Of a stretch of 64,000 nucleotides of DNA, positions 11,301 through 17,190 are shown in pieces. The stretch is from Sediminibacter sp. Hel_I_10. Lineage in GTDB: Bacteria; Bacteroidota; Bacteroidia; Flavobacteriales; Flavobacteriaceae. Within the stretch, counting starts at the first letter, position 1; each line of letters opens with the position of its first letter. Both the position numbers and the translations under genes were made by a program. The DNA lies in assembly GCF_000688335.1 (NCBI RefSeq), contig NZ_JHZX01000001.1, positions 372,001 through 436,000 of the forward strand, given 5' to 3'. The notes under the pieces are model-generated. The model was not told the origin of the DNA. It searched no databases and was given only the letters and a program-made list of their open reading frames with translations.

Positions 11301-11720
11301 AGGGCAGGCGATCCCAAAGATAGAAAAGAGCTCATTGATTTGAATGATGTGATCTCAGACTTTGAGCATTTAAGAAGAAAGCTCATTTTAGAAAAGTCGG
11401 CGGTAATTAAAAGTATTGATTTACCAAGCATCTTCAATTATAAGGCTGCTATCACTCAAGTATGCCATTGCCTTTTAGACAATGCGCTTAAATATTCGAA
11501 AGAGGGTATGACTCCTGTAGTAGAGTTTAGTGCTATAGAAAACGAAAAAGAGTGGCTCTTTTCTATTAAAGATAATGGTATTGGTATAGAAGCGCAGTTC
11601 TTTGATAAAATCTTTGTAATTTTTCAAAGACTCCATAACCATGATACCTATGAAGGCACAGGTATAGGTCTTTCTATTGCTAAAAGACACGTTGAGCTTT
11701 TAGGGGGAAAATCTGGTTAG
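5337..11720 (+). CDS. Giant multi-PAS/GAF sensor histidine kinase (C terminus frameshifted)
   Basis: The open frame encodes 2,127 residues without membrane segments. By eye I count about fourteen PAS domains in series, each ending in DIT(E/Q) or similar (for example DITKEVEEK, DVTEQKN, DITERKRVE, NVDITERKK). A GAF domain sits at about residues 510-665 between the fourth and fifth PAS. The fourth PAS has a GKTPRILQGP segment like a LOV motif but lacks the photoactive Cys. The kinase core begins near residue 1930 with H box VTSHDLQEPLR (His1935), then N box LLDNALKYS, DNGIGI and GTGIGLSIAK. The frame stops early at 11720 after LLGGKSG, where a kinase should continue. A 1-nt shift restores about 20 residues to 11773 (next entry). 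It heads a tight operon with three receiver proteins, the first 5 nt after the restored stop. Confidence 0.9.
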   Translation: MTSSQLNCLYNDKSKDSLWMVDLDFKLLYANKTYLSIMHTITGKEQKLYDSVFREELSKEEYEKWRTNYNKAFKGEYVEIADHYYDSELKETQYGQTTFEPLTNDDNVIFAVACRWKNVTKIIKHRNEENQLMDSSLDVFCTLNADGEFVYVSKASERQWGYTPEELIGKRYIEFTLEEDVSKSEKITAAIESGQNIKTFYNRYRKKDGGVAYNLWSSRWDDTTKLFYSVARDNQEQVEQEEKLLRSEQRFKALVQGGNDLYAIIDLEGRYIYMSPSSTAIIGIPPEAFIGRDAFEFIHPDDIEQTRSSLKKIATEGKVVMELYRAKNQHNEWRWVETVLTNMLDHPAVNGIVINSRDITKEVEEKHQLKLLESVITNTQEAVLITEAEPFDEPGPKIIYVNDAFVKMTGYTAEEVIGKTPRILQGPNSNKEDLEKLGRALRNWESHEITTINYKKNGEEFWINFEVSPIANETGRYTHWIAIERDVTEQKNRELEKDLISNINSIFNQDIDNDLSICLTDLLRELTAFGDFEFSEIWLTAIDEKRINRVANYAENEAGHAFHKATKSINSLELGEGLPGYVWKTKTIEIWEEFDGNWISKRKNAAINVGLQCMMGIPLIHKEAVLGVLLIATPKTKSFINKYKSIFKRIELTISAELNRKKVEIELAQIFDFTPDMICVAGFDGFIKRINHAGLEMLGYSLDEIRSKPIVSFMHQDDRVITNKKQKKLYKGKKLQSFENRYITKTGHTIWLSWTATSAPEYGIVYAAAKNITEEKKLRELNRQVGKLAKIGSWEVDVVNQTVFWSDEVHQIYGTDPRSFVPNIDAAINFYREDYRELAGSSFEKCILNQEPYTIEAVIVNSNNKELWVRTTAKAEFINGVCTRVYGSFQDISAIKETENRLLSLSENLPGVVYQYLINPNGTDELRYVSKGAERTSGFTANEWTNNINLLFNQIEAGGNMEEFKSSIRKSIETKSKWTCRYKYVLPTGEVRTHMGFGMPNFLADGTVLFNNIALDITQEAKNEELLELATKVSRIGSWELNLINQEGDEMYWSPMLFEILELDHNFKPTLKAGIEFHTDDSQDIIKKALHRLIEEGIEFDEEILVITAKGNKRWNRAIGKCEIVNHKVTRIYGSYQDIHEQKVAALALEKSLKALKDYTFALDQSAIIATTDHKGVITSVNDNFCKISQYNEKELIGKTHRLINSNHHPKGYFKNLWETISSGKVWRGELKNKAKDGSYYWVDTTIVPFLDESNQPFQYLAIRFDITERKRVEESLITTSEQLRLATTSAKLGIWDWDVVNDNLTWDDRMYTLYGVKEEDFEGTISAWTNGIHSDDVERATKDLYDAVTGVRDFKSVFRVVWPDESVHYIEGTAIVSRDIKGNALRMIGSNIDITDLKIAEQEILEAKEKIEVSEAKFKSYTEQSPIAIYTTDIKGDCIYANETWLKMAGMQLKDALGKGWVKALHPEDLEYVQKNWYKSVKSNGKWSYEYRFTDEKQNITWVNGTAKELFNENDELIGYLGSNVDITERKKAEQEKNNLQVTIENSLNEIYIFDAKTFLFTYVNKGAYRNLGYSEDEMKTLTPIDIKPDYTPNTFNHLVAPLIRKEKEKILFFTNHLRKDGSMYPVEVHLQLFDERENKRFLAIILDITERKKAEEKILLANERFEKVTEATNDAIWDWDIENDTFYRSEAIEHFFGRNTLKSFSKLDFWKDRFHPEDKETIINSVDAALADPKCERWEQEYRIVNPEGDIIYVIDQGIIVRDINGKAIRMVGAMTDMSKQKKSDQDNKFKANLLSTIGQAAIATDLDGTVNYWNHAAESIYGWTAEEAIGKNIINLTPTQTNEEEAKQIMAALKNGQNWSGEFQVQKKDGTNFHAAITNSPIYDEENNLSGIIGISSDITQEVKNKELLKKYNLELKRSNEDLEQFAFVTSHDLQEPLRMISSFMDLLSRKYGDQLDDKAHQYIYFATDGAKRMKQIILDLLEYSRAGDPKDRKELIDLNDVISDFEHLRRKLILEKSAVIKSIDLPSIFNYKAAITQVCHCLLDNALKYSKEGMTPVVEFSAIENEKEWLFSIKDNGIGIEAQFFDKIFVIFQRLHNHDTYEGTGIGLSIAKRHVELLGGKSG

Positions 11721-11773
11721 AATCTACCCCTGGAGAAGGCACAACATTTCATTTTACAATCCCTAAACTTTAA
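11703..11773 (+). other. Frameshifted C-terminal tail of the giant kinase
   Basis: The text G5A4 at 11703-11711 would need one more base to keep frame. Reading on in the shifted frame gives I-W-L-E-S-T-P-G-E-G-T-T-F-H-F-T-I-P-K-L and then TAA at 11771-11773. This is the expected last strand of a HATPase domain (the G-x-G-T-x-F motif). The shifted stop lies 5 nt before the next ATG, as in an intact operon. The break is therefore a single-base loss in a homopolymer context, either a real mutation or an assembly error. Confidence 0.88.
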
Positions 11774-11778
11774 ATCTT

Positions 11779-12219
11779 ATGAAACAGCAAAAAAGAACAC
11801 TCGCTCACATTTTATTTGTAGAAGATAATGAAGGTGATATCATTCTTACTAAAGAGGCTTTTGAAGAATGTAAGATAAAAATAGAACTCAGTGTTGCAAA
11901 AAACGGGAAAGAAGCTCTTGATTATTTATATAAGAGAGGTGACTATACCAATGCCACGAAACCAGACCTTATCCTTTTAGATATCAACATTCCTATCTAT
12001 AATGGGCACGAAGTTTTAAAACGAATAAAAACAGACCCTGATCTAAAAAAAATACCTGTGGTTATGCTCACCACCTCGTCTAACGAAAAGGACATCAAGC
12101 ATGCTTATGATAATCACTGCAACAGTTATGTGGAAAAACCACTTAACATGAATGAGTTTATAACTGCCGTTCTCAAAATTGAAGAGTTTTGGCTGCAATT
12201 AACCACATTATCAGAATAA
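11779..12219 (+). CDS. Single-domain response regulator, Rcp1/phytochrome-partner type
   Basis: The 146-residue protein is one receiver domain: acidic pair FVEDNEGD near residues 15-21, phospho-acceptor Asp in LILLDINIP, switch Thr in MLTTSS and Lys in YVEKP. The EDNEGD start and extended loop are typical of the CheY-like regulators paired with phytochrome-type and other multi-PAS kinases of the HDLQEPLR class, which is the class of the giant kinase just upstream. There is no output domain, so it probably relays phosphate or acts by protein contact. Its stop is separated by one base from the next ATG. Confidence 0.93.
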   Translation: MKQQKRTLAHILFVEDNEGDIILTKEAFEECKIKIELSVAKNGKEALDYLYKRGDYTNATKPDLILLDINIPIYNGHEVLKRIKTDPDLKKIPVVMLTTSSNEKDIKHAYDNHCNSYVEKPLNMNEFITAVLKIEEFWLQLTTLSE

Positions 12220-12220
12220 T

Positions 12221-13234
12221 ATGACAGATCAAATTCAAGACCTTTTAAAAGATTTAACGGTTCTCGTGATTGAAGATAATCCCGGAGATTTTATTTTGAT
12301 TGAAGACTATTTGCTTGAAAAATTTAAAAGCATCGAAATTGTCCATTTTTCAAATTTCGAAAATTCAATTCATTACCTTCAAAATTCCAAACATAAAGTG
12401 TCCTGTATTTTAATGGATCTACATTTACCGGGATTAGAAGGTATTAAGCTCATTAATGAAATTTTATCTTATAATTTTCATGTGCCTATCATTATACTCA
12501 CGGGATATGCAGATATAGACCTCGCCAAAAAAAGTCTTCAAATAGGGGTGTATGATTATCTAATTAAAGATGAAATAAACCCAATCATACTTCATAAAAC
12601 TATTATATACGCGCTCAACAGAAGCCAATTTGTTTATCAAATTGAAGATGAAAAGCACAACTATGAGAATCTGTTTAACTTTAGTCCGCAACCCACCTGG
12701 CTTTTAGATGCAACGACCTTAGAAATACGTAATGCAAACAAAGCCGCTCAGAAAAAATACGGCTATTCTTATGAAGATTTTCGAGAAATGTCTTTTACAG
12801 CATTGCATCCCGAAAGTGAAGAAACCATCATAAGAGATAAACTAACTAGTCAAGATTATAATCTTAAAAAAAACCATTTTACACACATCTTAAAAAATGG
12901 AGAGACTATTAAAGTGAAGATCTATTACAGAAAAATTAAAAGTATTGCGACTACTGATCTTATTGTACAATCTAGCGATATTTCAGAAACATTGAAGCAT
13001 ATTAACACTATTGAAGTTCAGAATAAGAAATTAAAAGAAATTGCTTGGACGCAGTCTCACGTTGTTCGTGCACCTTTAGCAAGAATATTAGGAATTATTA
13101 ATCTCATTGAGATGGAGAACGAAGGCTCAGAGAATCTAGAGTTTTACTTAAAGCAATTGAGGGTTTCAAGCAATGAAATGGATGATATTGTCAAAAACAT
13201 CATTAATGAAACCAATCATATCGATCAAAAATAA
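12221..13234 (+). CDS. Receiver-PAS-DHp protein lacking a kinase ATPase domain
   Basis: The 337 residues are arranged as a receiver (VIEDNPGD; Asp in ILMDLHLPG; TGYAD; LIKDE), a PAS domain (about 145-270, from LFNFSPQPTWLLD to SSDISE), a short helix and a HisKA-like helical pair with H box SHVVRAPLARILG. The protein then ends at INETNHIDQK without an N box, G box or any ATPase domain. It therefore cannot autophosphorylate by itself. It may be a phosphotransfer module between the giant kinase and the flanking receivers, or a dominant partner in heterodimers. It sits between two single-domain receivers in one operon, which fits a phosphorelay. Confidence 0.85.
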   Translation: MTDQIQDLLKDLTVLVIEDNPGDFILIEDYLLEKFKSIEIVHFSNFENSIHYLQNSKHKVSCILMDLHLPGLEGIKLINEILSYNFHVPIIILTGYADIDLAKKSLQIGVYDYLIKDEINPIILHKTIIYALNRSQFVYQIEDEKHNYENLFNFSPQPTWLLDATTLEIRNANKAAQKKYGYSYEDFREMSFTALHPESEETIIRDKLTSQDYNLKKNHFTHILKNGETIKVKIYYRKIKSIATTDLIVQSSDISETLKHINTIEVQNKKLKEIAWTQSHVVRAPLARILGIINLIEMENEGSENLEFYLKQLRVSSNEMDDIVKNIINETNHIDQK

Positions 13235-13243
13235 GTGCCCTCT

Positions 13244-13630
13244 ATGAAAAAACAACTAGTCATAATAGATGACGATTATATTTACAGATTGATCACTTCA
13301 AAAATGATACATCACGTAGACAACTCTTTAGAGATTCATCAATGTGAAAATGCAGTTGAAGGCTTGGATAAGTTAACCTCTTTTGAAAATTCAGTTCAAC
13401 CTATTACCGTTCTACTGGACATCAATATGCCTTTTATGAATGGCTGGAGTTTTTTAAAAAAACTAGAGGAATTCACTCCTGAAATTCTAAACAACATCAA
13501 CATCTATATGGTCTCCTCTTCAACTGATGAAAGTGATATTTCAAAAAGCAAAAGCTATAAATTTCTCAAAGGGTTTATTTCCAAGCCTCTAACCAAGGAA
13601 AACATTAAATCCATTCTCGGTAAAAACTAA
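13244..13630 (+). CDS. Single-domain response regulator (CheY-like)
   Basis: A 128-residue receiver begins MKKQLVIIDDDYIYRLI, with the acidic pair IDDD, phospho-acceptor Asp in VLLDINMPFMNGW, a switch Ser in MVSSSTD and Lys in FISKPLT. I start it at the ATG at 13244. A GTG at 13235 that directly abuts the previous stop is possible and adds three residues. It is the last gene of the giant kinase operon and has no output domain. Confidence 0.9.
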   Translation: MKKQLVIIDDDYIYRLITSKMIHHVDNSLEIHQCENAVEGLDKLTSFENSVQPITVLLDINMPFMNGWSFLKKLEEFTPEILNNINIYMVSSSTDESDISKSKSYKFLKGFISKPLTKENIKSILGKN

Positions 13631-13787
13631 TCTATCTTAGGTTAGCCTTGCTTAACTGGTAATAAGACAACCAATACCACTTCTTTAAAATCTATTTTAA
13701 GATGTCCCTTTTTTAAAGGTTTTTACTGAAATTTTAGCGGCAGGTCTCATTGAGCTGTCAACCATATATTTAGACGTTCCCTCTGCC

Positions 13788-14666
13788 CTATTCAAAAAGG
13801 TCTGAAGACAGATAACGATCCCCTCGATCACAGATTATACTTACGATGACACCACTTTTTAACTCACTTGCCAGCTGTAATGCTGCTGTTGTGGCTCCTC
13901 CACTGCTCATACCCGAAAAAATACCTTCTTCTCTAGCTAAACGTCTTGCCATTGCAACAGATTGCTCTGTACTTACCTCAATAATTCGATCTACTTTTTT
14001 TGCATCAAATATTTCTGGCAAATAGGCTTTTGGCCATTTGCGTATTCCTGGAATACTTGAACCATCTGTGGGTTGCACCCCAACAATTTGAACGTTCTCA
14101 TTTTGCTCTTTTAAATAGGTAGACGTCCCCATAATGGTGCCCGTAGTTCCCATTGACGATACAAAATGAGTGACTTGACCTTCGGTATCTCTCCAAATTT
14201 CTGGACCAGTGGTTTTATAATGCGCTTTCCAATTGTCTTCATTAGAAAATTGATTGAAAGAAAAGTAGTTTTCCTTTTCAACCTTTTCAGTAGCATAATC
14301 TCGAGCCCCCTCAATACCATCGGGATGTAAAGTGACTTTAGCACCATAGGCCTTCATGGTTTGCACGCGCTCTTTAGTGGCACTTGCCGGCATGACCAAT
14401 TCTATATCTAATTTAAATATACCAGCAATCATGGCTAGCGCAATACCCGTATTACCACTGGTGGCCTCTATCAACTTTGAATTATGATCTATTTTACCAG
14501 CATCAAGTGCGGTCTTAATCATATTATAAGCAGCTCTATCTTTGACGCTCCCACCTGGATTATCTCCCTCGAGTTTAAAATACAAGGTCACATTGGGATT
14601 GGTATTTAAAACCATCGATTTCACAAGTGGTGTGTTTCCTATTTGATCAACTAATGTCTTACTCAT
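13788..14666 (-). CDS. cysM: O-acetylserine sulfhydrylase, cysteine synthase B type
   Basis: This PLP enzyme makes L-cysteine from O-acetylserine and sulfide or thiosulfate in the cytosol. The 292 residues carry the PLP lysine in NPGGSVKDRAA (Lys about 42), the substrate loop EATSGNTGIA, the phosphate-binding loop SSMGTTGTIMG and the C-terminal GMSSGGATTAA. Length and the absence of a regulatory domain fit CysM rather than cystathionine beta-synthase. Its ATG overlaps the end of cysE by 8 nt, so translation is coupled and both steps of the pathway are made together. Confidence 0.93.
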   Translation of the reverse strand: MSKTLVDQIGNTPLVKSMVLNTNPNVTLYFKLEGDNPGGSVKDRAAYNMIKTALDAGKIDHNSKLIEATSGNTGIALAMIAGIFKLDIELVMPASATKERVQTMKAYGAKVTLHPDGIEGARDYATEKVEKENYFSFNQFSNEDNWKAHYKTTGPEIWRDTEGQVTHFVSSMGTTGTIMGTSTYLKEQNENVQIVGVQPTDGSSIPGIRKWPKAYLPEIFDAKKVDRIIEVSTEQSVAMARRLAREEGIFSGMSSGGATTAALQLASELKSGVIVSIICDRGDRYLSSDLFE

Positions 14667-15459
14667 CCTCTTTACGTGATTTTGATATGATTTCTACTTT
14701 TGAACTGTTTACTACAATCGAATTTTTGGCCACAGACTCGGTCAGCCAAGTATTCCCGCCGATAATACTGTTTTCTCCCACAACGGTATCTCCACCTAAA
14801 ATAGAGGCATTGGCATAAATAACCACATCCTTTTCAATGGTAGGGTGCCTTTTGGTGTTCTGAAGCTGTTTTTTAACCTTGAGCGCACCTAAGGTAACGC
14901 CTTGATAGATTTTTACATTATCATGAATGTCTGCCGTTTCCCCAATGACAATCCCAGTACCGTGATCAATAAAAAAGGAATTGCCTATAGTGGCTCCAGG
15001 ATGAATATCGATACCCGTAAGTTGGTGGGCATATTCCGTCATCAATCTTGGAATGAGCGGCAAGCCTAATTTAAAAAACTCCTTGGCCATTCTATAAATG
15101 GCAATAGCAAAGAAACCAGGATATGCCAAATAGACCTCTTCTATAGACTGTGCCGCCGGATCATTATTATGAATGGCCATAGCGTCTTTTTTTAGACTAC
15201 AGAACAACTCCGGAATGATTTCAGTAAAGTCATCCCATGTTTTACAGGGTTTGCCCTTTTTTTCAGGACAGGCCAGATTTCTAATCACAAGAAATAAATC
15301 TTCCAGTTCTCTAAGCGCCTGTGCTGCATCTGTACCTTGATCAAACAAAGCGTTGAACAGCAATTGGGTAAACCGTTGAGATTCCTGTTTTAACTTGACA
15401 GAAACCTTTATTTCCCTTTTTTGATCACTTATCGCGGCCAACAATGTCGATGAATTCAT
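14659..15459 (-). CDS. cysE: Serine O-acetyltransferase
   Basis: It acetylates L-serine with acetyl-CoA, the first step of cysteine synthesis. I start at the ATG at 15459, which is preceded by an AAAAAAGGAG-type ribosome-binding site and replaces an upstream TTG. That gives 266 residues. An N-terminal helical domain is followed by the left-handed beta-helix hexapeptide domain with the family signature GIDIHPGATIG, DHGTGIVIGETA (catalytic Asp/His region) and YQGVTLGA. The C-terminal tail ends in a charged segment rather than the classic Ile-terminated CysK-binding tail. It forms a two-gene operon with cysM. Confidence 0.93.
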   Translation of the reverse strand: MNSSTLLAAISDQKREIKVSVKLKQESQRFTQLLFNALFDQGTDAAQALRELEDLFLVIRNLACPEKKGKPCKTWDDFTEIIPELFCSLKKDAMAIHNNDPAAQSIEEVYLAYPGFFAIAIYRMAKEFFKLGLPLIPRLMTEYAHQLTGIDIHPGATIGNSFFIDHGTGIVIGETADIHDNVKIYQGVTLGALKVKKQLQNTKRHPTIEKDVVIYANASILGGDTVVGENSIIGGNTWLTESVAKNSIVVNSSKVEIISKSRKEDE

Positions 15460-15498
15460 AACTCCTTTTTTCAAAGAGACGGATTTTTCTAATAAAAC

Positions 15499-15538
15499 TT
15501 AAAAAAAGAGGACTAAAAATATATTAATTTTTAGTCCT
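15499..15538 (-). terminator. Intrinsic terminator downstream of the DUF3298 gene
   Basis: A perfect 12-bp stem (AGGACTAAAAAT at 15509-15520 with ATTTTTAGTCCT at 15527-15538) has a 6-nt loop and is followed on the minus strand by seven T. It lies 120 nt past the DUF3298 stop and just upstream of cysE, so it should insulate cysE from the NimA-like/DUF3298 transcript. Confidence 0.75.
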
Positions 15539-15658
15539 TCTTTAAAACTTCTGTCGATCATCCTAATTTTTCAATAGAGGCAATTGATTTATGCCAAACA
15601 TTTTAATCATAATGAAAGCGTCTTGAGCAATCACGTTTCCGTAGAAAAAAAAGCATTT

Positions 15659-16555
15659 CTATTGAAATACCAACCCATTAGAAGCATACTTCTTTAAAAC
15701 AGGCAATAGCTCTACCAATGGCAATTCTATAGAATAGGTACCTGTGTAGGATGGGCACATCACGCAATCATCAAAATAGAACTCTAAGTATGTATCATTT
15801 AATACAAAGTTATTTTTACTACTGAAAAAATCGGTTGAAGACAACTCCCAACACTCGTAATACAGCTCGCCCTTATGAATCTGTTGCTGTATTTTTTTGT
15901 TGATAATTTCCAACAATTCATCTTCAGATCCTTGAACAAAGAAATCTTCATAAGTCATGAAAGCGCCTTCGTTTAAATCGAAATTGAAACAATCAAAAGA
16001 AAAGCTAGGATGCATGGCGCCAGAGTAAAAATTCTCCTTGTAAAAGAGCACACTCACCAGTTGATCACTAACAATGTAGATTTTATAATCTATATAGCGC
16101 TCCTCTCTAAAATTCTCTGCAGCAATGCTATCACATAAGAGCTTGCTTTGCATAATTTCAGATGCTACTTGGGTGACATTTGCGTAGTAGTTGGTGATGA
16201 AATCATTAAAGTTTTTATTGGAGTTCTTGAAATTCTCATTTAAAACCGGATAATTAAAATTGATCTTGTAGTCCTTTTTATCTACAACATAGCGCTCATC
16301 TGAAATCAACCCCTTAAAGGCTTCCCTTTCATCTTCTTTTTTAATTAAATTACTTTGCTTGAGCTCTATGGTAATAGACTTATCTAAAAAGTCCTTATCT
16401 GTATATTCTGCGCTTAGCGTATCTATTGGAAATGGGTATTCCTTTTCGGGAGTGTCATTTTGATCTAAAACCTCTTGATGCTTTTCGTTTTTACAATTGA
16501 AAAACAGAAGGAGTACAAGAACTAGAGATGTATATTTCAAAGATGGTTTTCTCAT
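15659..16555 (-). CDS. DUF4163/DUF3298 lipoprotein
   Basis: The 298-residue protein starts with a lipoprotein signal peptide (hydrophobic stretch and FFNC lipobox, Cys about 21). The body matches the RsiV-like pattern of DUF4163 followed by DUF3298: repeated beta/helix segments with FYKENFYSGAMHPS and a YEDFF turn, and a conserved YLEFYFDDCVMCPSYTGTY segment near the end. The family is anchored to the cell envelope. Members in other bacteria bind lysozyme or serve as anti-sigma factors, but no sigma gene is adjacent here. Its ATG is one base after the stop of the NimA-like gene, so they share a transcript and probably the upstream Crp/Fnr-type promoter. Confidence 0.78.
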   Translation of the reverse strand: MRKPSLKYTSLVLVLLLFFNCKNEKHQEVLDQNDTPEKEYPFPIDTLSAEYTDKDFLDKSITIELKQSNLIKKEDEREAFKGLISDERYVVDKKDYKINFNYPVLNENFKNSNKNFNDFITNYYANVTQVASEIMQSKLLCDSIAAENFREERYIDYKIYIVSDQLVSVLFYKENFYSGAMHPSFSFDCFNFDLNEGAFMTYEDFFVQGSEDELLEIINKKIQQQIHKGELYYECWELSSTDFFSSKNNFVLNDTYLEFYFDDCVMCPSYTGTYSIELPLVELLPVLKKYASNGLVFQ

Positions 16556-16556
16556 T

Positions 16557-17012
16557 TTAGTTTCTTCTTAATTTACCGGTCATTTCTTCAACTTTAATAT
16601 GAAAAATAATGGGGAAATCTTCCGTATGGATTTTACTTGAAAACTGACTGATAAAATCCAGTTCTCGATGCTCGTTCTCTATAATCAAATGCTTTACGCC
16701 CAAAGAAAACAAATGCAATTGGGATTTGGCATCACTACCAGAAAGCTCTACAAAAGCGCCCTGAGCTAAAACAGACTGCCAAGAATTTACAGAGTCGATT
16801 TCTGAAACTCCCAAAGACACACTCGTGTGCTTTCGCATTGCATTTATTTTATGCCCTTCTGCAGAGTAACCAATAATGGCATGTTGGTCTTTATCAAAAA
16901 AGTAAGTAATAGGTACTACGTAAGGCCGGTTTCTATAGATGTAAGCTAACTGACCAATGTAATTGGTTTCTAAGACTCTGCTACATTCTTTTGGGTTCAA
17001 GGTTCTAATCAT
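16557..17012 (-). CDS. Pyridoxamine 5'-phosphate oxidase-like flavoprotein (NimA-like)
   Basis: I take the ATG at 17012 (151 residues). A TTG at 17048 would lie upstream of the predicted transcription start. The sequence has the split-barrel FMN-binding pattern of the family: NYIGQLAYIYRNRPYVVPITYFFD, then GHKINAMRKH, where Lys/His contact flavin phosphate, then VSLGVSE. Relatives reduce nitroimidazoles or act as general flavin reductases. Physiological substrates are usually unknown. It is the first gene of a two-gene leftward operon and has one of the five matching Crp/Fnr-type promoters described here, consistent with a stress or low-oxygen role. Confidence 0.82.
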   Translation of the reverse strand: MIRTLNPKECSRVLETNYIGQLAYIYRNRPYVVPITYFFDKDQHAIIGYSAEGHKINAMRKHTSVSLGVSEIDSVNSWQSVLAQGAFVELSGSDAKSQLHLFSLGVKHLIIENEHRELDFISQFSSKIHTEDFPIIFHIKVEEMTGKLRRN

Positions 17013-17036
17013 CGTGCTAATTGTTAAATGAATAGG

Positions 17037-17079
17037 TAAATCTATCAAGATTAAAATCCTTAAATTATGATTTTAGTCA
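17037..17079 (-). promoter_or_regulatory. Class II Crp/Fnr-type promoter of the NimA-like gene
   Basis: TGATTTTAGTCA (17068-17079; on the coding strand TGAC-N4-ATCA) is centred at 17073.5. A -7 element TAGATTTA reads leftward from 17044 to 17037, and its first T is exactly 29.5 nt from the site centre. The predicted start near 17032 leaves a leader of about 20 nt before the ATG. Confidence 0.7.
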
Positions 17080-17190
17080 GTTCTCTTAAATTAACTTGAA
17101 GTTATTGCTAAATGAAATAAAGATAACCATGTTACCTATTTCTGAAATCAGATGAAGATGATAATAACAATTTGGACATGAGATAGTAAA

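Noticed and set aside
11700-11773. Programmed ribosomal frameshift in the giant kinase
   Set aside because: The context is not a good slippery heptamer with a downstream structure, and kinases of this type do not use frameshifting. A simple 1-nt loss is more likely.
17013-17048. TTG start for the NimA-like protein
   Set aside because: It would lie upstream of the transcription start predicted from the Crp/Fnr-type promoter, and the conserved sequence begins at the ATG at 17012.
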